NCBI RefSeq assembly: GCF_016464385.1
Contig: NZ_JADMLH010000029.1
Span: forward strand, 1-64,000
Source of the DNA: Nucisporomicrobium flavum
Lineage (GTDB): Bacteria; Actinomycetota; Actinomycetes; Mycobacteriales; Micromonosporaceae
Length of the DNA: 64,000 nucleotides
Reading direction: 5' to 3'
Part shown: positions 42,260 to 50,382 of the stretch, piece after piece
How positions within the stretch are numbered: the stretch's first letter is position 1
Layout: the number at the start of each line of letters is the position of its first letter
The notes under the pieces: model-generated
Told to the model about the DNA's origin: nothing
What the model saw: only the letters and a program-made list of their open reading frames with translations
Databases searched by the model: none
Program-made: the position numbers and the translations under genes

Positions 42260-43060
42260 CTAACGGTTCCAACGCTCGGCGGGACGACATGTCCCGCCGA
42301 GCGTTCCGTATATCACCGTGCCGGCCGGGTCGGTCCAGCAGTTCTCGTCCCGGCGGGGCCCGGGGAACAGCGGCCGCCGGTCTATCTCGCGGCCGGCGGC
42401 GTCATAGCTGACCAGCTCGGCGTCCTCGCGGACGTCCGAGGTGCGGGTGACGATGCCGAACGCGCCGTCGCGCAGCCGGGCGTCGGTGGTCCGCCCGCGG
42501 CCGTGCTCGAGCACGAGCCGGTGCACCCGGGCGCTGACCCGGCCCAGCACCGACACCGCCCCGCCGTCGGCCTCCGACGACGAGAGGCTCAGCCGCTGCA
42601 CCGGCCCGGGCAGCCAGTCCCGGTGCTCCCACGGCTCGGCGTTGATCCCGCCGCTCGACTCCCGGTCGCCGAGCACGAAGTCGCAGGCCGCGTAGCCCGC
42701 GCCGGACAGGAACAGCACGGCGGCCCGGTCGCCCTGGCGGGCGCTCACGGCGAGATCACCCAAGCCGAGGCGTACGCGGAAGCCACCGTCCCGGCCGGCC
42801 CACCCCAGGCACTCGTCCGCGGCGCGGCGCAGCGTGCCGTCGAGCTCGCCGGGCCCCATCGCGAGCACCTGTACCCCGGGCTCGTCGCGGACGTGGGCGA
42901 CGACGGCGCCGGCCGCCACCAGCGTGAGAACCGTGGCGACGGCGGCGCCCATCCACCGGCGGGCGCGGCGGGGCCGCTCGCGGGTGGCGCGCAGCAGGTC
43001 GTCGCGCATCCGATCCGCGCGGCCCGGCGGCAGGTCGCGTTCTGCGGGCAGGTCGCTCAT
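42260..43060 (-). CDS. Membrane partner of the ECF sigma factor (putative anti-sigma)
   Basis: A 266-residue single-pass membrane protein. The cytoplasmic N-terminus (1-38) is short and charged, a helix follows at about 39-59 (WMGAAVATVLTLVAAGAVVA), and the outer domain has about 205 residues with four Cys. Its ATG overlaps the ECF sigma stop (ATGA), the usual arrangement of a sigma/anti-sigma pair. The zinc anti-sigma motif H-x3-C-x2-C is absent, so it is either a non-ZAS anti-sigma or a co-expressed sensor. A strong terminator hairpin lies within its last codons. Confidence 0.7.
   Translation of the reverse strand: MSDLPAERDLPPGRADRMRDDLLRATRERPRRARRWMGAAVATVLTLVAAGAVVAHVRDEPGVQVLAMGPGELDGTLRRAADECLGWAGRDGGFRVRLGLGDLAVSARQGDRAAVLFLSGAGYAACDFVLGDRESSGGINAEPWEHRDWLPGPVQRLSLSSSEADGGAVSVLGRVSARVHRLVLEHGRGRTTDARLRDGAFGIVTRTSDVREDAELVSYDAAGREIDRRPLFPGPRRDENCWTDPAGTVIYGTLGGTCRPAERWNR
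42271..42305. terminator. Strong bidirectional hairpin inside the 3' end of a coding region
   Basis: AACGCTCGGCGGGA and TCCCGCCGAGCGTT form a perfect 14-bp stem with a seven-base loop. It lies 18 bases past the GH2 stop and within the last 15 codons of the convergent gene, so it can serve both transcripts. Confidence 0.75.
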
Positions 43061-43605
43061 CGCTCCTCCTGGAGGTCGAGGAATCCGGTGAGGCGCGACC
43101 GGGCGCGGCTGACCCGCGAGCGGACGGCCGCCTCCGTGATGCCGAGGACGGCGGCGGCCTCGGCGTACGAGACGCCGGACCAGAGACACAGGGCGACGGC
43201 CTCCCGCTCGGCGCGGGGCAGCTTGCGGACGGCCGCGAGCACCTCGCGCATCCGGCGCTCGTCGTCGAGGCGGCCGGCCACATCGTCGGCCGGGTCGCGT
43301 TCGTCCTCGTACGGCACCCGGTGCAGCAGCGCGCGGCGCCGGCGGGCAGACCGGTGTTCCGTACGGGCACAGTTGCCGGCGACGACCAGCAGCCACGGCA
43401 GGGCGGAGCCGTCGACGAGCCGTACGGCGCCGCGTTTGCGCCACGCGAGCAGGAACGTGGCCTGGGTGACGTCCTCGGCCACGCTCCACGAGCCGGTGAG
43501 CCGGAACGCGTGGTTGTACACGGCCCGGCAGTGCCGGTCGAACGCGGCGGCGAAGCCGGCCTCGTCGCCGAGGTCGTCGTCGCGCCGTTCGGTCTGCGCT
43601 GTCAC
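43057..43605 (-). CDS. ECF-type RNA polymerase sigma factor (SigE-like)
   Basis: A 182-residue sigma factor with only regions 2 and 4. Region 2 (about 15-85) reads FDRHCRAVYNHAFRLTGSWSVAEDVTQATFLLAWRKR. Region 4 (about 120-175) reads LPRAEREAVALCLWSGVSYAEAAAVLGITEAAVRSRVSRARSRL. It starts at GTG 43605 and is coupled to the downstream membrane protein gene by an ATGA overlap. Such pairs respond to outer-surface signals. The divergent intergenic region also serves the OFA transporter, but control of that gene by this sigma is not shown by any clear promoter motif. Confidence 0.92.
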   Translation of the reverse strand: MTAQTERRDDDLGDEAGFAAAFDRHCRAVYNHAFRLTGSWSVAEDVTQATFLLAWRKRGAVRLVDGSALPWLLVVAGNCARTEHRSARRRRALLHRVPYEDERDPADDVAGRLDDERRMREVLAAVRKLPRAEREAVALCLWSGVSYAEAAAVLGITEAAVRSRVSRARSRLTGFLDLQEER

Positions 43606-43647
43606 GTCTGCTTATGTCCGCCCGCCCGCTATTTGTTGCGGCAATAT

Positions 43648-43689
43648 TTGCGTGGGTTGATGATGGCGTCCTATCGATCACCGTGATCG
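43648..43689 (+). promoter_or_regulatory. OFA transporter promoter with overlapping palindromic operator
   Basis: TTGCGT (43648-43653) and TATCGA (43672-43677) are 18 bases apart. The palindrome CGATCAC-C-GTGATCG (43675-43689) overlaps the -10 and the start of transcription, placing a repressor where it would block the promoter. GntR/FadR-like proteins bind sites of this kind, but the regulator is not in the window. Confidence 0.45.
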
Positions 43690-43707
43690 GCCCAGGGAGG
43701 CGCCGTC

Positions 43708-45093
43708 ATGCTGTCCGCGCTCGACCGCAAGCACTCCGTGGCGCCGCCCGGCTTCAGCCGCTGGCTGATCCCGCCGGCCGCCCTGTCGGTGCACCTGTGC
43801 ATCGGCCAGGTGTACGCCACCAGCGTCTACAAGAACTCCTTCGTGCAGCACTTCGACGCCGGCCAGACCGCGGTCGGCGTGATCTTCAGCATCGCCATCG
43901 TCATGCTCGGCCTGTCCGCGGCGGTCGGCGGCACCTGGGTCGAGGCGAACGGCCCGCGCAAGGCGATGTTCGTGTCCGCCTGCTTCTGGACCGCCGGCTT
44001 CCTGGTCGCCGCGCTCGGCATCAGCACGAAGCAGTTGTGGCTGGTCTACCTCGGGTACGGCGTGCTCGGCGGCATCGGCCTGGGCATCGGCTACATCTCC
44101 CCGGTGTCCACGCTGATCAAGTGGTTCCCGGACCGCCCCGGCCTCGCGACCGGCCTGGCCATCATGGGCTTCGGCGGCGGCGCGCTGATCGCCAGCCCGC
44201 TGTCGCGGCAGCTGCTGTCGTACTACGACGCGGGCTACGACCCCAACGTGTCGACGTCGGTGGCCTCCGGCGGCGCGCTCGTGGCGCTGTTCCTGACACT
44301 GGGCATCGGCTACTTCGTCGTCATGATGTTCGGCGTGCTCAACATGCGCGTACCCGCCGACGGCTGGCTGCCGGACGGCTTCCACCCGGCCTCGGTCAAG
44401 GAGAAGGCGCTGATCACCACCGCCAGCGTGTCGGCCGCCAACGCGATCAGGACGCGCAGCTTCTGGCTGCTGTGGGTCGTGCTGTTCTGCAACGTGACCG
44501 CCGGGATCGGCATCCTCGAGCAGGCCAGCCCGATGATCCAGGACTTCTTCCGCGGCTCGGACGGCAAGTCGGCGGTGGCCGTGGCGGCCGCGTCGGGCTT
44601 CGTCGGGGTGCTCTCGCTGTTCAACATGGCCGGGCGCTTCGTCTGGTCGACGACCTCCGACGTCCTCGGCCGCAAGCGCATCTACCTGCTCTACCTGGGC
44701 GTCGGCATGATCCTGTACGCGCTGCTGGCCAGCGTCGGGCACACCGCGGTCGGCCTGTTCGTGGTGCTGGCCGGCGTGATCCTGTCCTTCTACGGCGGCG
44801 GGTTCGCGACCGTGCCGGCGTACCTGCGGGACCTGTTCGGCACGTACCAGGTGGGCGCCATCCACGGCCGCCTGCTCACCGCCTGGTCCGCCGCGGGCGT
44901 CGCCGGCCCGCTGATCGTCAACGGCTTCCTCGACGCGCAGGGCAAGCCGGGCACGCTCACCTCGTCGGCGTACCAGCCGGCGCTGTTCACGATGGTCGCG
45001 ATCCTGGCCGTCGGATTCGTCGCCAACCTGCTCGTGCAGCCGGTGCCCGCCCGCTTCCACGAGCAGCCGGAGAAGGAGGAGGCGGTCGCATGA
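43708..45093 (+). CDS. OFA-family MFS transporter (oxalate/formate antiporter type)
   Basis: A 461-residue major facilitator protein with about 12 membrane helices. The first helix region (WLIPPAALSVHLCIGQVYATSVYKNSF) and GYISPVSTLIKWFPDRPGLATGLAIMGFGGGALI are typical of the oxalate:formate antiporter (OFA) family. Substrate could be oxalate, formate or another monocarboxylate. CAGGGAGG precedes the ATG. Its TGA overlaps the ATG of a 35-residue membrane peptide, a known small partner of this transporter group. The promoter carries an overlapping palindrome. Confidence 0.9.
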   Translation: MLSALDRKHSVAPPGFSRWLIPPAALSVHLCIGQVYATSVYKNSFVQHFDAGQTAVGVIFSIAIVMLGLSAAVGGTWVEANGPRKAMFVSACFWTAGFLVAALGISTKQLWLVYLGYGVLGGIGLGIGYISPVSTLIKWFPDRPGLATGLAIMGFGGGALIASPLSRQLLSYYDAGYDPNVSTSVASGGALVALFLTLGIGYFVVMMFGVLNMRVPADGWLPDGFHPASVKEKALITTASVSAANAIRTRSFWLLWVVLFCNVTAGIGILEQASPMIQDFFRGSDGKSAVAVAAASGFVGVLSLFNMAGRFVWSTTSDVLGRKRIYLLYLGVGMILYALLASVGHTAVGLFVVLAGVILSFYGGGFATVPAYLRDLFGTYQVGAIHGRLLTAWSAAGVAGPLIVNGFLDAQGKPGTLTSSAYQPALFTMVAILAVGFVANLLVQPVPARFHEQPEKEEAVA

Positions 45094-45197
45094 AGACCTC
45101 GCCGGTCCGCATCGCGCTCTCCTGGGCGCTGGTCACCGTGCTTCTCGGGTACGGCGTGATCCAGACGGCGATCACCGCCGCCAAGCTGTTCCAGTAG
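45090..45197 (+). CDS. MFS transporter small subunit (35-residue membrane peptide)
   Basis: MKTSPVRIALSWALVTVL followed by LGYGVIQTAITAAKLFQ: one transmembrane helix flanked by short polar ends. The ATG overlaps the OFA transporter stop (ATGA), so the two are made together. Peptides of this size and pattern occur directly after OFA-type transporters in many bacteria and are annotated as MFS transporter small subunits; how they act is unknown. A perfect terminator follows 10 bases after its stop. Confidence 0.75.
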   Translation: MKTSPVRIALSWALVTVLLGYGVIQTAITAAKLFQ

Positions 45198-45207
45198 GCA
45201 CACGCAA

Positions 45208-45236
45208 AGGCGGCCCGGCGTGATGCCGGGCCGCCT
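45208..45236. terminator. Perfect bidirectional terminator
   Basis: AGGCGGCCCGGC and GCCGGGCCGCCT form a 12-bp perfect stem with a five-base loop, flanked by short A and T runs. It lies between the convergent OFA operon and cellulase gene. Confidence 0.85.
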
Positions 45237-45252
45237 CTTCGTGCTCAGTCGA

Positions 45253-47007
45253 TCAGGAGAGCGGCGGGTACGCGTTCGCCATCAGCTGGCGGAACTGCGC
45301 GGAGAACCACGCTCCGGAGATCGGCGCGTTGGGCAGGGCGCCCGTCGCGTTGTTGCCGTTGCGCTCGTTGCCGGTGTAGGTCGGGTCGCACATCCGGTCG
45401 AAGCCCTTGCCCTCGTCGTTCGGGATCAGGCTGCTCGAGCCGTCCGACTCGCCCGGGGGCTTGACCCAGACGTAGGCGTCGATGCCGGTGGCCGGGTTGG
45501 CCCGCGGCCGCTCGCCGAGGCCCGCGCCGTCCTGGTTGCACCAGTTGCCGGCGTGGATCCGGCGGTCGATGCGCGACTGGTTGACGAAGGTGTCGACGTT
45601 GGTGGAGGTGCTCGCCGCGGCGGGCCGGTTGGCGCCGCCCCAGCCGTTGCGGGAGGTGTCGATCAGCATGCCGATGCCGGAGTCGAAGCCGACCTGGACC
45701 AGCTTCTGCCGGAACGCCTGGGCGAACGTCAGCTCGTCGACGTAGTAGTTCCAGTCGACCCACTTGGACTGCCGCACCGAGGTGCCGTTCACGTTGGTGT
45801 TGATCGTGAAGTACGGCTCGGTGAGCGCCGAGTAGTTGGCCGTGTTGGTGATGAAGCCGGTCACGTTCTTCACGTTGCCGGAGGCCTTGGCGGCTTCGAG
45901 CATGATGTCCGCGGTCGGACCGAAGTTCGTGTCCCAGCCGATCCAGCCGTGGTGCGCGGCGTCGACGTAGTTGTAGACGTTGGAGATCGCGCCGAGCTTG
46001 TTCAGCGCGTACCCGACGCCCTGCACGTAGCCGCCGTTGGACTTCATCGTGGCGCAGGTGGCCACGTTGGTGTTGGTCACCAGGTTCGGCAGCGAGTCGA
46101 TCTCGACCACGTTGATGATGCGCAGGTTCTTGTACTTCGCGTCGCCCTCGATCGCGGCGATCGGGTCGATGTACTCCGACTTGTACCGCGGCAGGTCGTT
46201 GACGCCCAGCTCGCCGTTGGAGGCCAGCGCCGAGCAGTCACGGCCGGGCAGGTTGTAGATGACCAGCTGGATGTAGCCGGCGCCCTGGGCAAGGGCGGCG
46301 TCCAGGTGGTCGCGCAGGCCCATCGCGCCGTTGGAGCTCGAGTCGCTGGTGCCCTCGATCGCGGCGATCCGGTCCAGCCACACGGCGGTCGGGTTGCTGG
46401 AGACCCGGCTGCCGCCCGGCTCCGCGTCCGCCTTGGCCTTCCACTCCGGGTTGACGTAGCCCTTGGCACCCGCGTACGGGTTGTCGACCTTGGTGCCGGC
46501 CGGCGGCGGGCTGGTCGGGCCGCTGGGCGGCGTGCTCGGGTTGGACGGCGGCGTGCTCGGGTTCGACGGCGTGCCGGGCGAGGTGGGAACCTGTCCCGTG
46601 CACTGCGTGCCGTTGAGCGTGAACACCGTCGGCGCGGCGTTGGTGCCCGAGTAGTCGGCGTTGAAGCCGAACGAGGCCGACGCGTTCGTGGCGAGGTTGT
46701 TCGCGTACGACGGGCTGGCGACGCTCACGTGCTGGCCGGACTGGGTGAAGGTGCCGCTCCAGCCCTGGGTCACGCGCTGGTTGCCGGCGAAGTCCCAGGC
46801 GAGGTTCCAGCCGCCGGAGATCGGGTCGCCGAGGTTGGTCACCGAGACGTTGGCGGTGAACCCGGTGTTCCACTGGTTGACCGAGTAAGTCACCCGGCAT
46901 CCGGCCGCGGCGCTGGCTTGGCTGGCGACGGCTATACCGGCGCCGGTGAGGAGGGTGACGGCGGCGGCGGCTGTCAGGCCGCGCACCATGTGGGGACGAG
47001 GTCTCAT
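45253..47007 (-). CDS. Secreted GH6 cellulase (cellobiohydrolase type) with CBM2
   Basis: A 584-residue secreted cellulase. A signal peptide spans about 1-34. A family 2 cellulose-binding module follows at 36-137 (CRVTYSVNQWNTGFTANVSVTN, closing Cys in NGTQCTG), then a Pro/Ser/Thr linker with PSNPSTPP repeats. The GH6 domain runs from about 172 and includes VVEIDSLPNLVTN, AAHHGWIGWD and the late WVKPPGESDG. GH6 enzymes are inverting beta-1,4-glucanases; the loops and size suggest an exo-acting cellobiohydrolase. AGGAG precedes the ATG. The promoter spacer holds a perfect CebR operator. Confidence 0.95.
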   Translation of the reverse strand: MRPRPHMVRGLTAAAAVTLLTGAGIAVASQASAAAGCRVTYSVNQWNTGFTANVSVTNLGDPISGGWNLAWDFAGNQRVTQGWSGTFTQSGQHVSVASPSYANNLATNASASFGFNADYSGTNAAPTVFTLNGTQCTGQVPTSPGTPSNPSTPPSNPSTPPSGPTSPPPAGTKVDNPYAGAKGYVNPEWKAKADAEPGGSRVSSNPTAVWLDRIAAIEGTSDSSSNGAMGLRDHLDAALAQGAGYIQLVIYNLPGRDCSALASNGELGVNDLPRYKSEYIDPIAAIEGDAKYKNLRIINVVEIDSLPNLVTNTNVATCATMKSNGGYVQGVGYALNKLGAISNVYNYVDAAHHGWIGWDTNFGPTADIMLEAAKASGNVKNVTGFITNTANYSALTEPYFTINTNVNGTSVRQSKWVDWNYYVDELTFAQAFRQKLVQVGFDSGIGMLIDTSRNGWGGANRPAAASTSTNVDTFVNQSRIDRRIHAGNWCNQDGAGLGERPRANPATGIDAYVWVKPPGESDGSSSLIPNDEGKGFDRMCDPTYTGNERNGNNATGALPNAPISGAWFSAQFRQLMANAYPPLS

Positions 47008-47102
47008 GCGCGAGCGCTCCTGGGAGACGTGGCTGTGCCCGGGGCAGGCACGGCCTCAGGGATCGCCGGATCGAAGTGTGTCACTGACCCGTCGACGGCT
47101 TC

Positions 47103-47131
47103 AGAGTATGGGAGCGCTCCCATGACATCAA
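47103..47131 (-). promoter_or_regulatory. Cellulase promoter with CebR operator filling the spacer
   Basis: On the minus strand TTGATG (47131-47126) and TACTCT (47108-47103) are 17 bases apart. Between them lies TGGGAGCGCTCCCA (47109-47122), identical to the CebR consensus of Streptomyces, where this LacI-type repressor is released by cellobiose and other cello-oligosaccharides. A weaker GAGCGCTC copy at 47012-47019 overlaps the translation start region. Confidence 0.85.
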
Positions 47132-47201
47132 TACGTAATGGCAGCGAAACTTTTTGGCGTCGATGCCGGTGCGGGCGGGATCCGGGTCCCGGCCCTGGTC
47201 G

Positions 47202-47207
47202 TAGCGT
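47202..47207 (+). promoter_or_regulatory. Candidate -10 for the methyltransferase at 47214
   Basis: TAGCGT ends six bases before the ATG, with no ribosome-binding site, suggesting a leaderless message. The -35 is weak. Confidence 0.35.
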
Positions 47208-47213
47208 GGTCCG

Positions 47214-48062
47214 ATGACGACGGACAAGTGGGCCGCCTGGCTGCAGCACCGGCGCGACGGGGGTGACGCCGGGCTCCGCGCCGGGTTCGCGCCGGCGCTG
47301 GCCGCGTACCGCGACGGGGTGCTGGACCGGGCCCGCATCGCCGCCGGCGACACCGTGCTGGACGTGGGCACCGGGACGGGCCTGCTGGGTTTCGGCGCGC
47401 TCGAGCGGGTGGGCGCGAACGGCCGGGTCGTCTTCAGCGACATCTCCGCCGACGTGCTGGAGGCGTGCCGCAGCGCCGCGGCGGGCGACGACCGGTGCTC
47501 CTTCGTGGTCGCCGCCGCGGACGACCTGAGCGCCGTGCCGGACGCGTCGGTCGACGTGGTCATGACCCGGTCCGTGCTGATCTACGTGCCGGGCAAGGCC
47601 GCTGCCTTCGCCGAGATGCTGCGGGTCCTGCGCGCCGGCGGACGGCTGTCCATCTTCGAGCCGATCAACCGGTTCGGCGTCGGCGGGCGCCTGTTCGGGC
47701 TGGACCTGACGCCCGTGGCGGAGCTGGCGGCCCGGGTCGTCGCGGCGTACCCGGTGGTCGAGGCCATGGTGGACTTCGACGAGCGGGACCTGCTGCGGCT
47801 GGTCCGGGAGGCGGGGTTCCGCGACGTCGTCATGGACTACCGCGCGGAGGCCGACGTGGCAGGGCCGCCGATCGCCGACTGGGAGGCGCTGCGGCACACC
47901 GCGCCCAACCCGCTGGCGCCCACGTACGCCGAGGCGATGGCGGCCGCGCTCACGCCGGAGGAACAGCGGCGGCTGGAGGCGTACATCCGGGAGCTGGTCG
48001 CCCGCAGAGAGCCGACGCGCCGCACCTCCGCGTACGTTCACCTGGCCGCCGTCCGCCCCTGA
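47214..48062 (+). CDS. Class I SAM-dependent methyltransferase
   Basis: A 282-residue cytoplasmic methyltransferase. Motif I is DTVLDVGTGTGLLGFGAL at about residues 46-63, motif II lies near VVFSDISADVLEACR, and the post-motif region MLRVLRAGGRLSIFEPINRF is typical of the UbiE/Methyltransf_11 group. The N-terminal WLQHRRDGGD and the C-terminal half carry helices that would form the substrate pocket. The substrate cannot be inferred. It is divergent from the cellulase gene and probably independent of it. The acetyltransferase gene follows after 40 bases. Confidence 0.88.
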   Translation: MTTDKWAAWLQHRRDGGDAGLRAGFAPALAAYRDGVLDRARIAAGDTVLDVGTGTGLLGFGALERVGANGRVVFSDISADVLEACRSAAAGDDRCSFVVAAADDLSAVPDASVDVVMTRSVLIYVPGKAAAFAEMLRVLRAGGRLSIFEPINRFGVGGRLFGLDLTPVAELAARVVAAYPVVEAMVDFDERDLLRLVREAGFRDVVMDYRAEADVAGPPIADWEALRHTAPNPLAPTYAEAMAAALTPEEQRRLEAYIRELVARREPTRRTSAYVHLAAVRP

Positions 48063-48102
48063 GGAACGGTAGGCTGCCGCCACATCATGGACGGGGGAGC
48101 AC

Positions 48103-48582
48103 ATGGCGGAGATCGAGCTGCGTCCGGTACGCGACGACGACCTCGACAGCCTCTTCGACCAGATGCGTGATCCCGTGGCCGTGCGGATGGCCGCCTTCAC
48201 CGCCGACGACCCCGACGACCGGGCCGAGTTCGACGCGCACATGCGCCGGCTGCGCACCTCGCCCGAGATCGACCTGTGGGCCGTCACGGCCGGCGGCGAG
48301 CTGGCCGGGACCATCGCCAGCTTCCCCGTCGGCGCCGACACCGAGATCACGTACTGGATCGGCCGGTCCTGGTGGGGGCGGGGCGTGGCCACCGCCGCGC
48401 TGCGCCTGTACCTGGGCAGGCTCGCCGTACGCCCGATCACCGCCCGGGCGGCCAGCGACAACGCCGGCTCGCTCGCGGTGCTGCGCAAGGCCGGCTTCCG
48501 CAAGGTCGGCACCGAGGTGGCGTACGCGACGGGCCGCGGTACGGAGATCGAGGAGACGGTGCTGCGCCTCGACGGCCCGTAG
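48103..48582 (+). CDS. GNAT-family N-acetyltransferase
   Basis: A 159-residue acetyltransferase of the RimJ/RimL-like GNAT group. It starts IELRPVRDDDLDSLFDQM and carries the acetyl-CoA loop in WWGRGVATAALRLYLG at about residues 90-105, then ITARAASDNAGSLAVLRKAGFRKVG, the conserved fourth motif. The substrate (a protein N-terminus, antibiotic or metabolite) is not predictable. GGGGGAG precedes the ATG at 48103. The arginase-like gene begins nine bases after its stop, so they are probably co-transcribed. Confidence 0.9.
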   Translation: MAEIELRPVRDDDLDSLFDQMRDPVAVRMAAFTADDPDDRAEFDAHMRRLRTSPEIDLWAVTAGGELAGTIASFPVGADTEITYWIGRSWWGRGVATAALRLYLGRLAVRPITARAASDNAGSLAVLRKAGFRKVGTEVAYATGRGTEIEETVLRLDGP

Positions 48583-48591
48583 GCTGGCGCG

Positions 48592-49406
48592 ATGGCGACG
48601 ACGATCGTGGTCCCGTACCACCATGACGACCGGCTCCCGGACGGCCTGGTCCCGGCGCCCGGCACCGAGCCGCCCACGGTGGTCGACCCGGAGCTGCCCA
48701 CCGGCGACCGCTGGACCCGGATGGCGGCCCTGCACGAGGCGGTGGCCGCGACGGTGGCGAGCTCGCCGCTGCCGGTGACCGTCCTGTCCGGTGACTGCCT
48801 GGTGGCTCCGGCCGTGCTGACCGGGGCCCAGCGGGCCGGGCTCGACCCGGCCCTGATCTGGTTCGACGCCCACGGCGACGTGCACACGCTCGAGACCACC
48901 ACGTCGGGCTACCTGGGCGGGCTGTCGCTGCGGCTCGCCATGGGCGCGCACCCGGAGCTGCTCGCGGAGCGTTCGGGCATGCGGCCCGTCCCGGAGGACC
49001 GCGTCGTGCTGGTCGGTGCGCGCGACCTCGACCCGCCCGAGACTGCGTATCTGGAGGCAAGCCGCGTACGCCGGTCCCCTGTCGCCGACCTGTCGGCCGC
49101 CGACCTGCCGGAAGGGCCGCTGATCGTGCACGTGGACGTCGACGTGGTGGACTCGGGTGAGCTGCCCGGCCTGCTCTTCCCGGCACCGGACGGCCCGGCC
49201 GGGCCGGAGGTGGCGGCCGCGGGCGCCCCGATCCCGGCGACCGGCCGCCGGGCGGCCGGGCGGGGGGGGTGGGGGCGGCGGCGGCCGCCCGGCCCCGGCC
49301 CCCCGGCCGCGTGGCCATGCTCGACATCGCGTGCACGTGGCGGCCGGCGGGGGAGCCGCACGAGCGGGCGGAGCTGATCGCGGCGCTGCTGGGGACGGGC
49401 GGCTGA
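48592..49406 (+). pseudogene. Arginase/ureohydrolase-family gene with frameshift near its 3' end
   Basis: The first 200 codons encode an arginase-fold protein with the metal motifs WFDAHGDVHT and HVDVDVVDSG. The usual GGDHS motif is SGDCLVAP, so one Mn-ligand His is replaced and the enzyme may be atypical. Homology stops at about 49220 in an extremely G-rich tract. The expected C-terminus RVAMLDIACTWRPAGEPHER...LIAALLGTGG resumes in another frame and ends at 49406. A single-base change in the G8/G5 run (49262-49275) explains the shift. It could be a real mutation or a sequencing error. Confidence 0.7.
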
Positions 49407-49412
49407 GATGAA

Positions 49413-49451
49413 GATGCCGGCACCCCGCCGCATCGGCGGGGCACCGGCATC
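49413..49451 (+). terminator. Terminator after the arginase-like gene
   Basis: GATGCCGG-CA-CCCCGCCG and CGGCGGGG-CA-CCGGCATC form an 18-base-pair-equivalent stem with a small internal loop and a CAT hairpin loop, seven bases beyond the stop. Confidence 0.75.
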
Positions 49452-49560
49452 CGGCCCCTCGGAAAGGTCTCGGGTAGCGCTCGACCCACCCTAGGGCTAC
49501 GTTCCGCGACGGTCTCTTAACTCTGCATGAAGTCTTCCGCAGGTTTACCCCAAGCCGGGG

Positions 49561-50382
49561 TCATCGGCCGGCGGGGAAACCGGTGGGCAGGGCGCCGTGC
49601 CGCGAGGTCCCGCGGCCACGCATCCGCAGGCGGAGCAGCAGCCCCACGCCCAGGAAGACCAGCACCGCGCCCACGATCAGGCCGGGGCCCAGCAGGCTCG
49701 GCCCGTCCCCGTCCCCGCTCGCGGACGCGGGCACCGCGCCGAGGTCGTCGGACTCGGCCGGGCCGGGCGTGGCGGTGGCCTCGCCGCCGCCGTCGATCGC
49801 CTCGTCACCGGAGTCCCGCGTCTCCTCCGCGGTCGGCGTGGGCGTCGGCTCGGCCGTCTCGGTGGGCGCCCCGGTGGCGGCGGGTTGCTGGCCGACGACC
49901 GGGCTCTGCCCCGAGGCCTGCTGCAACAGGGTGCCGGCCGCGTCGAACGCCTGCGGCTGGAACTCGACCCGGCCGGTGCCGGCGTCGTCGTCGAAGCCGA
50001 TCCGGTAGCGGGCGGTCACCGTACGGCCCCGGCACAGCTGACCGGGGTCGACGTTCACGTCGGTGATGCGGGCGGTGTTCCCGTTGCTCTGCACGCGTAC
50101 GGGGAAAGCGCCGTTCTCCTCGACCCGCTCCACCTCGATCTGGTCGAGGGCGGAACCCTCGGCCCGCAGCACGAGCGACCACCGCACCTTCAGGCAGCGG
50201 ACCCGATCGGTGGACGCGACGACCGTCAGCGTCCGGCTCTCGGCGCCCGCCCCGAAGGTCGCCGGCAGCTCGGTGATGCGTACCGCGAAGCCGGGCTCCA
50301 CCGCGGAAGCCGGGCCCGGCAGGGCGAGCGTCGCCGCGGCCGCCGCCAGGGCGGTCGCCGCCAATGCAGCGCGATGCCGCAC
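49561..50382 (-). CDS. Secreted, C-terminally membrane-anchored protein of unknown function
   Basis: A 273-residue protein with a signal peptide (about 1-30, ending GPASA). A beta-rich outer domain (35-140) has two Cys (RVRCLKVRW, GQLCRGR) that could pair. A long Pro/Thr/Glu/Asp-rich stalk follows (ETAEPTPTPTAEETRDSG), then a C-terminal helix (GPGLIVGAVLVFLGVGLLLRL) and a basic tail. It is type I membrane topology without an LPXTG motif. GTG 50382 is chosen because GAGGAG lies nine bases before it; the ATG at 50391 is too close to that site. I do not recognise the outer domain. Confidence 0.7.
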   Translation of the reverse strand: MRHRAALAATALAAAAATLALPGPASAVEPGFAVRITELPATFGAGAESRTLTVVASTDRVRCLKVRWSLVLRAEGSALDQIEVERVEENGAFPVRVQSNGNTARITDVNVDPGQLCRGRTVTARYRIGFDDDAGTGRVEFQPQAFDAAGTLLQQASGQSPVVGQQPAATGAPTETAEPTPTPTAEETRDSGDEAIDGGGEATATPGPAESDDLGAVPASASGDGDGPSLLGPGLIVGAVLVFLGVGLLLRLRMRGRGTSRHGALPTGFPAGR

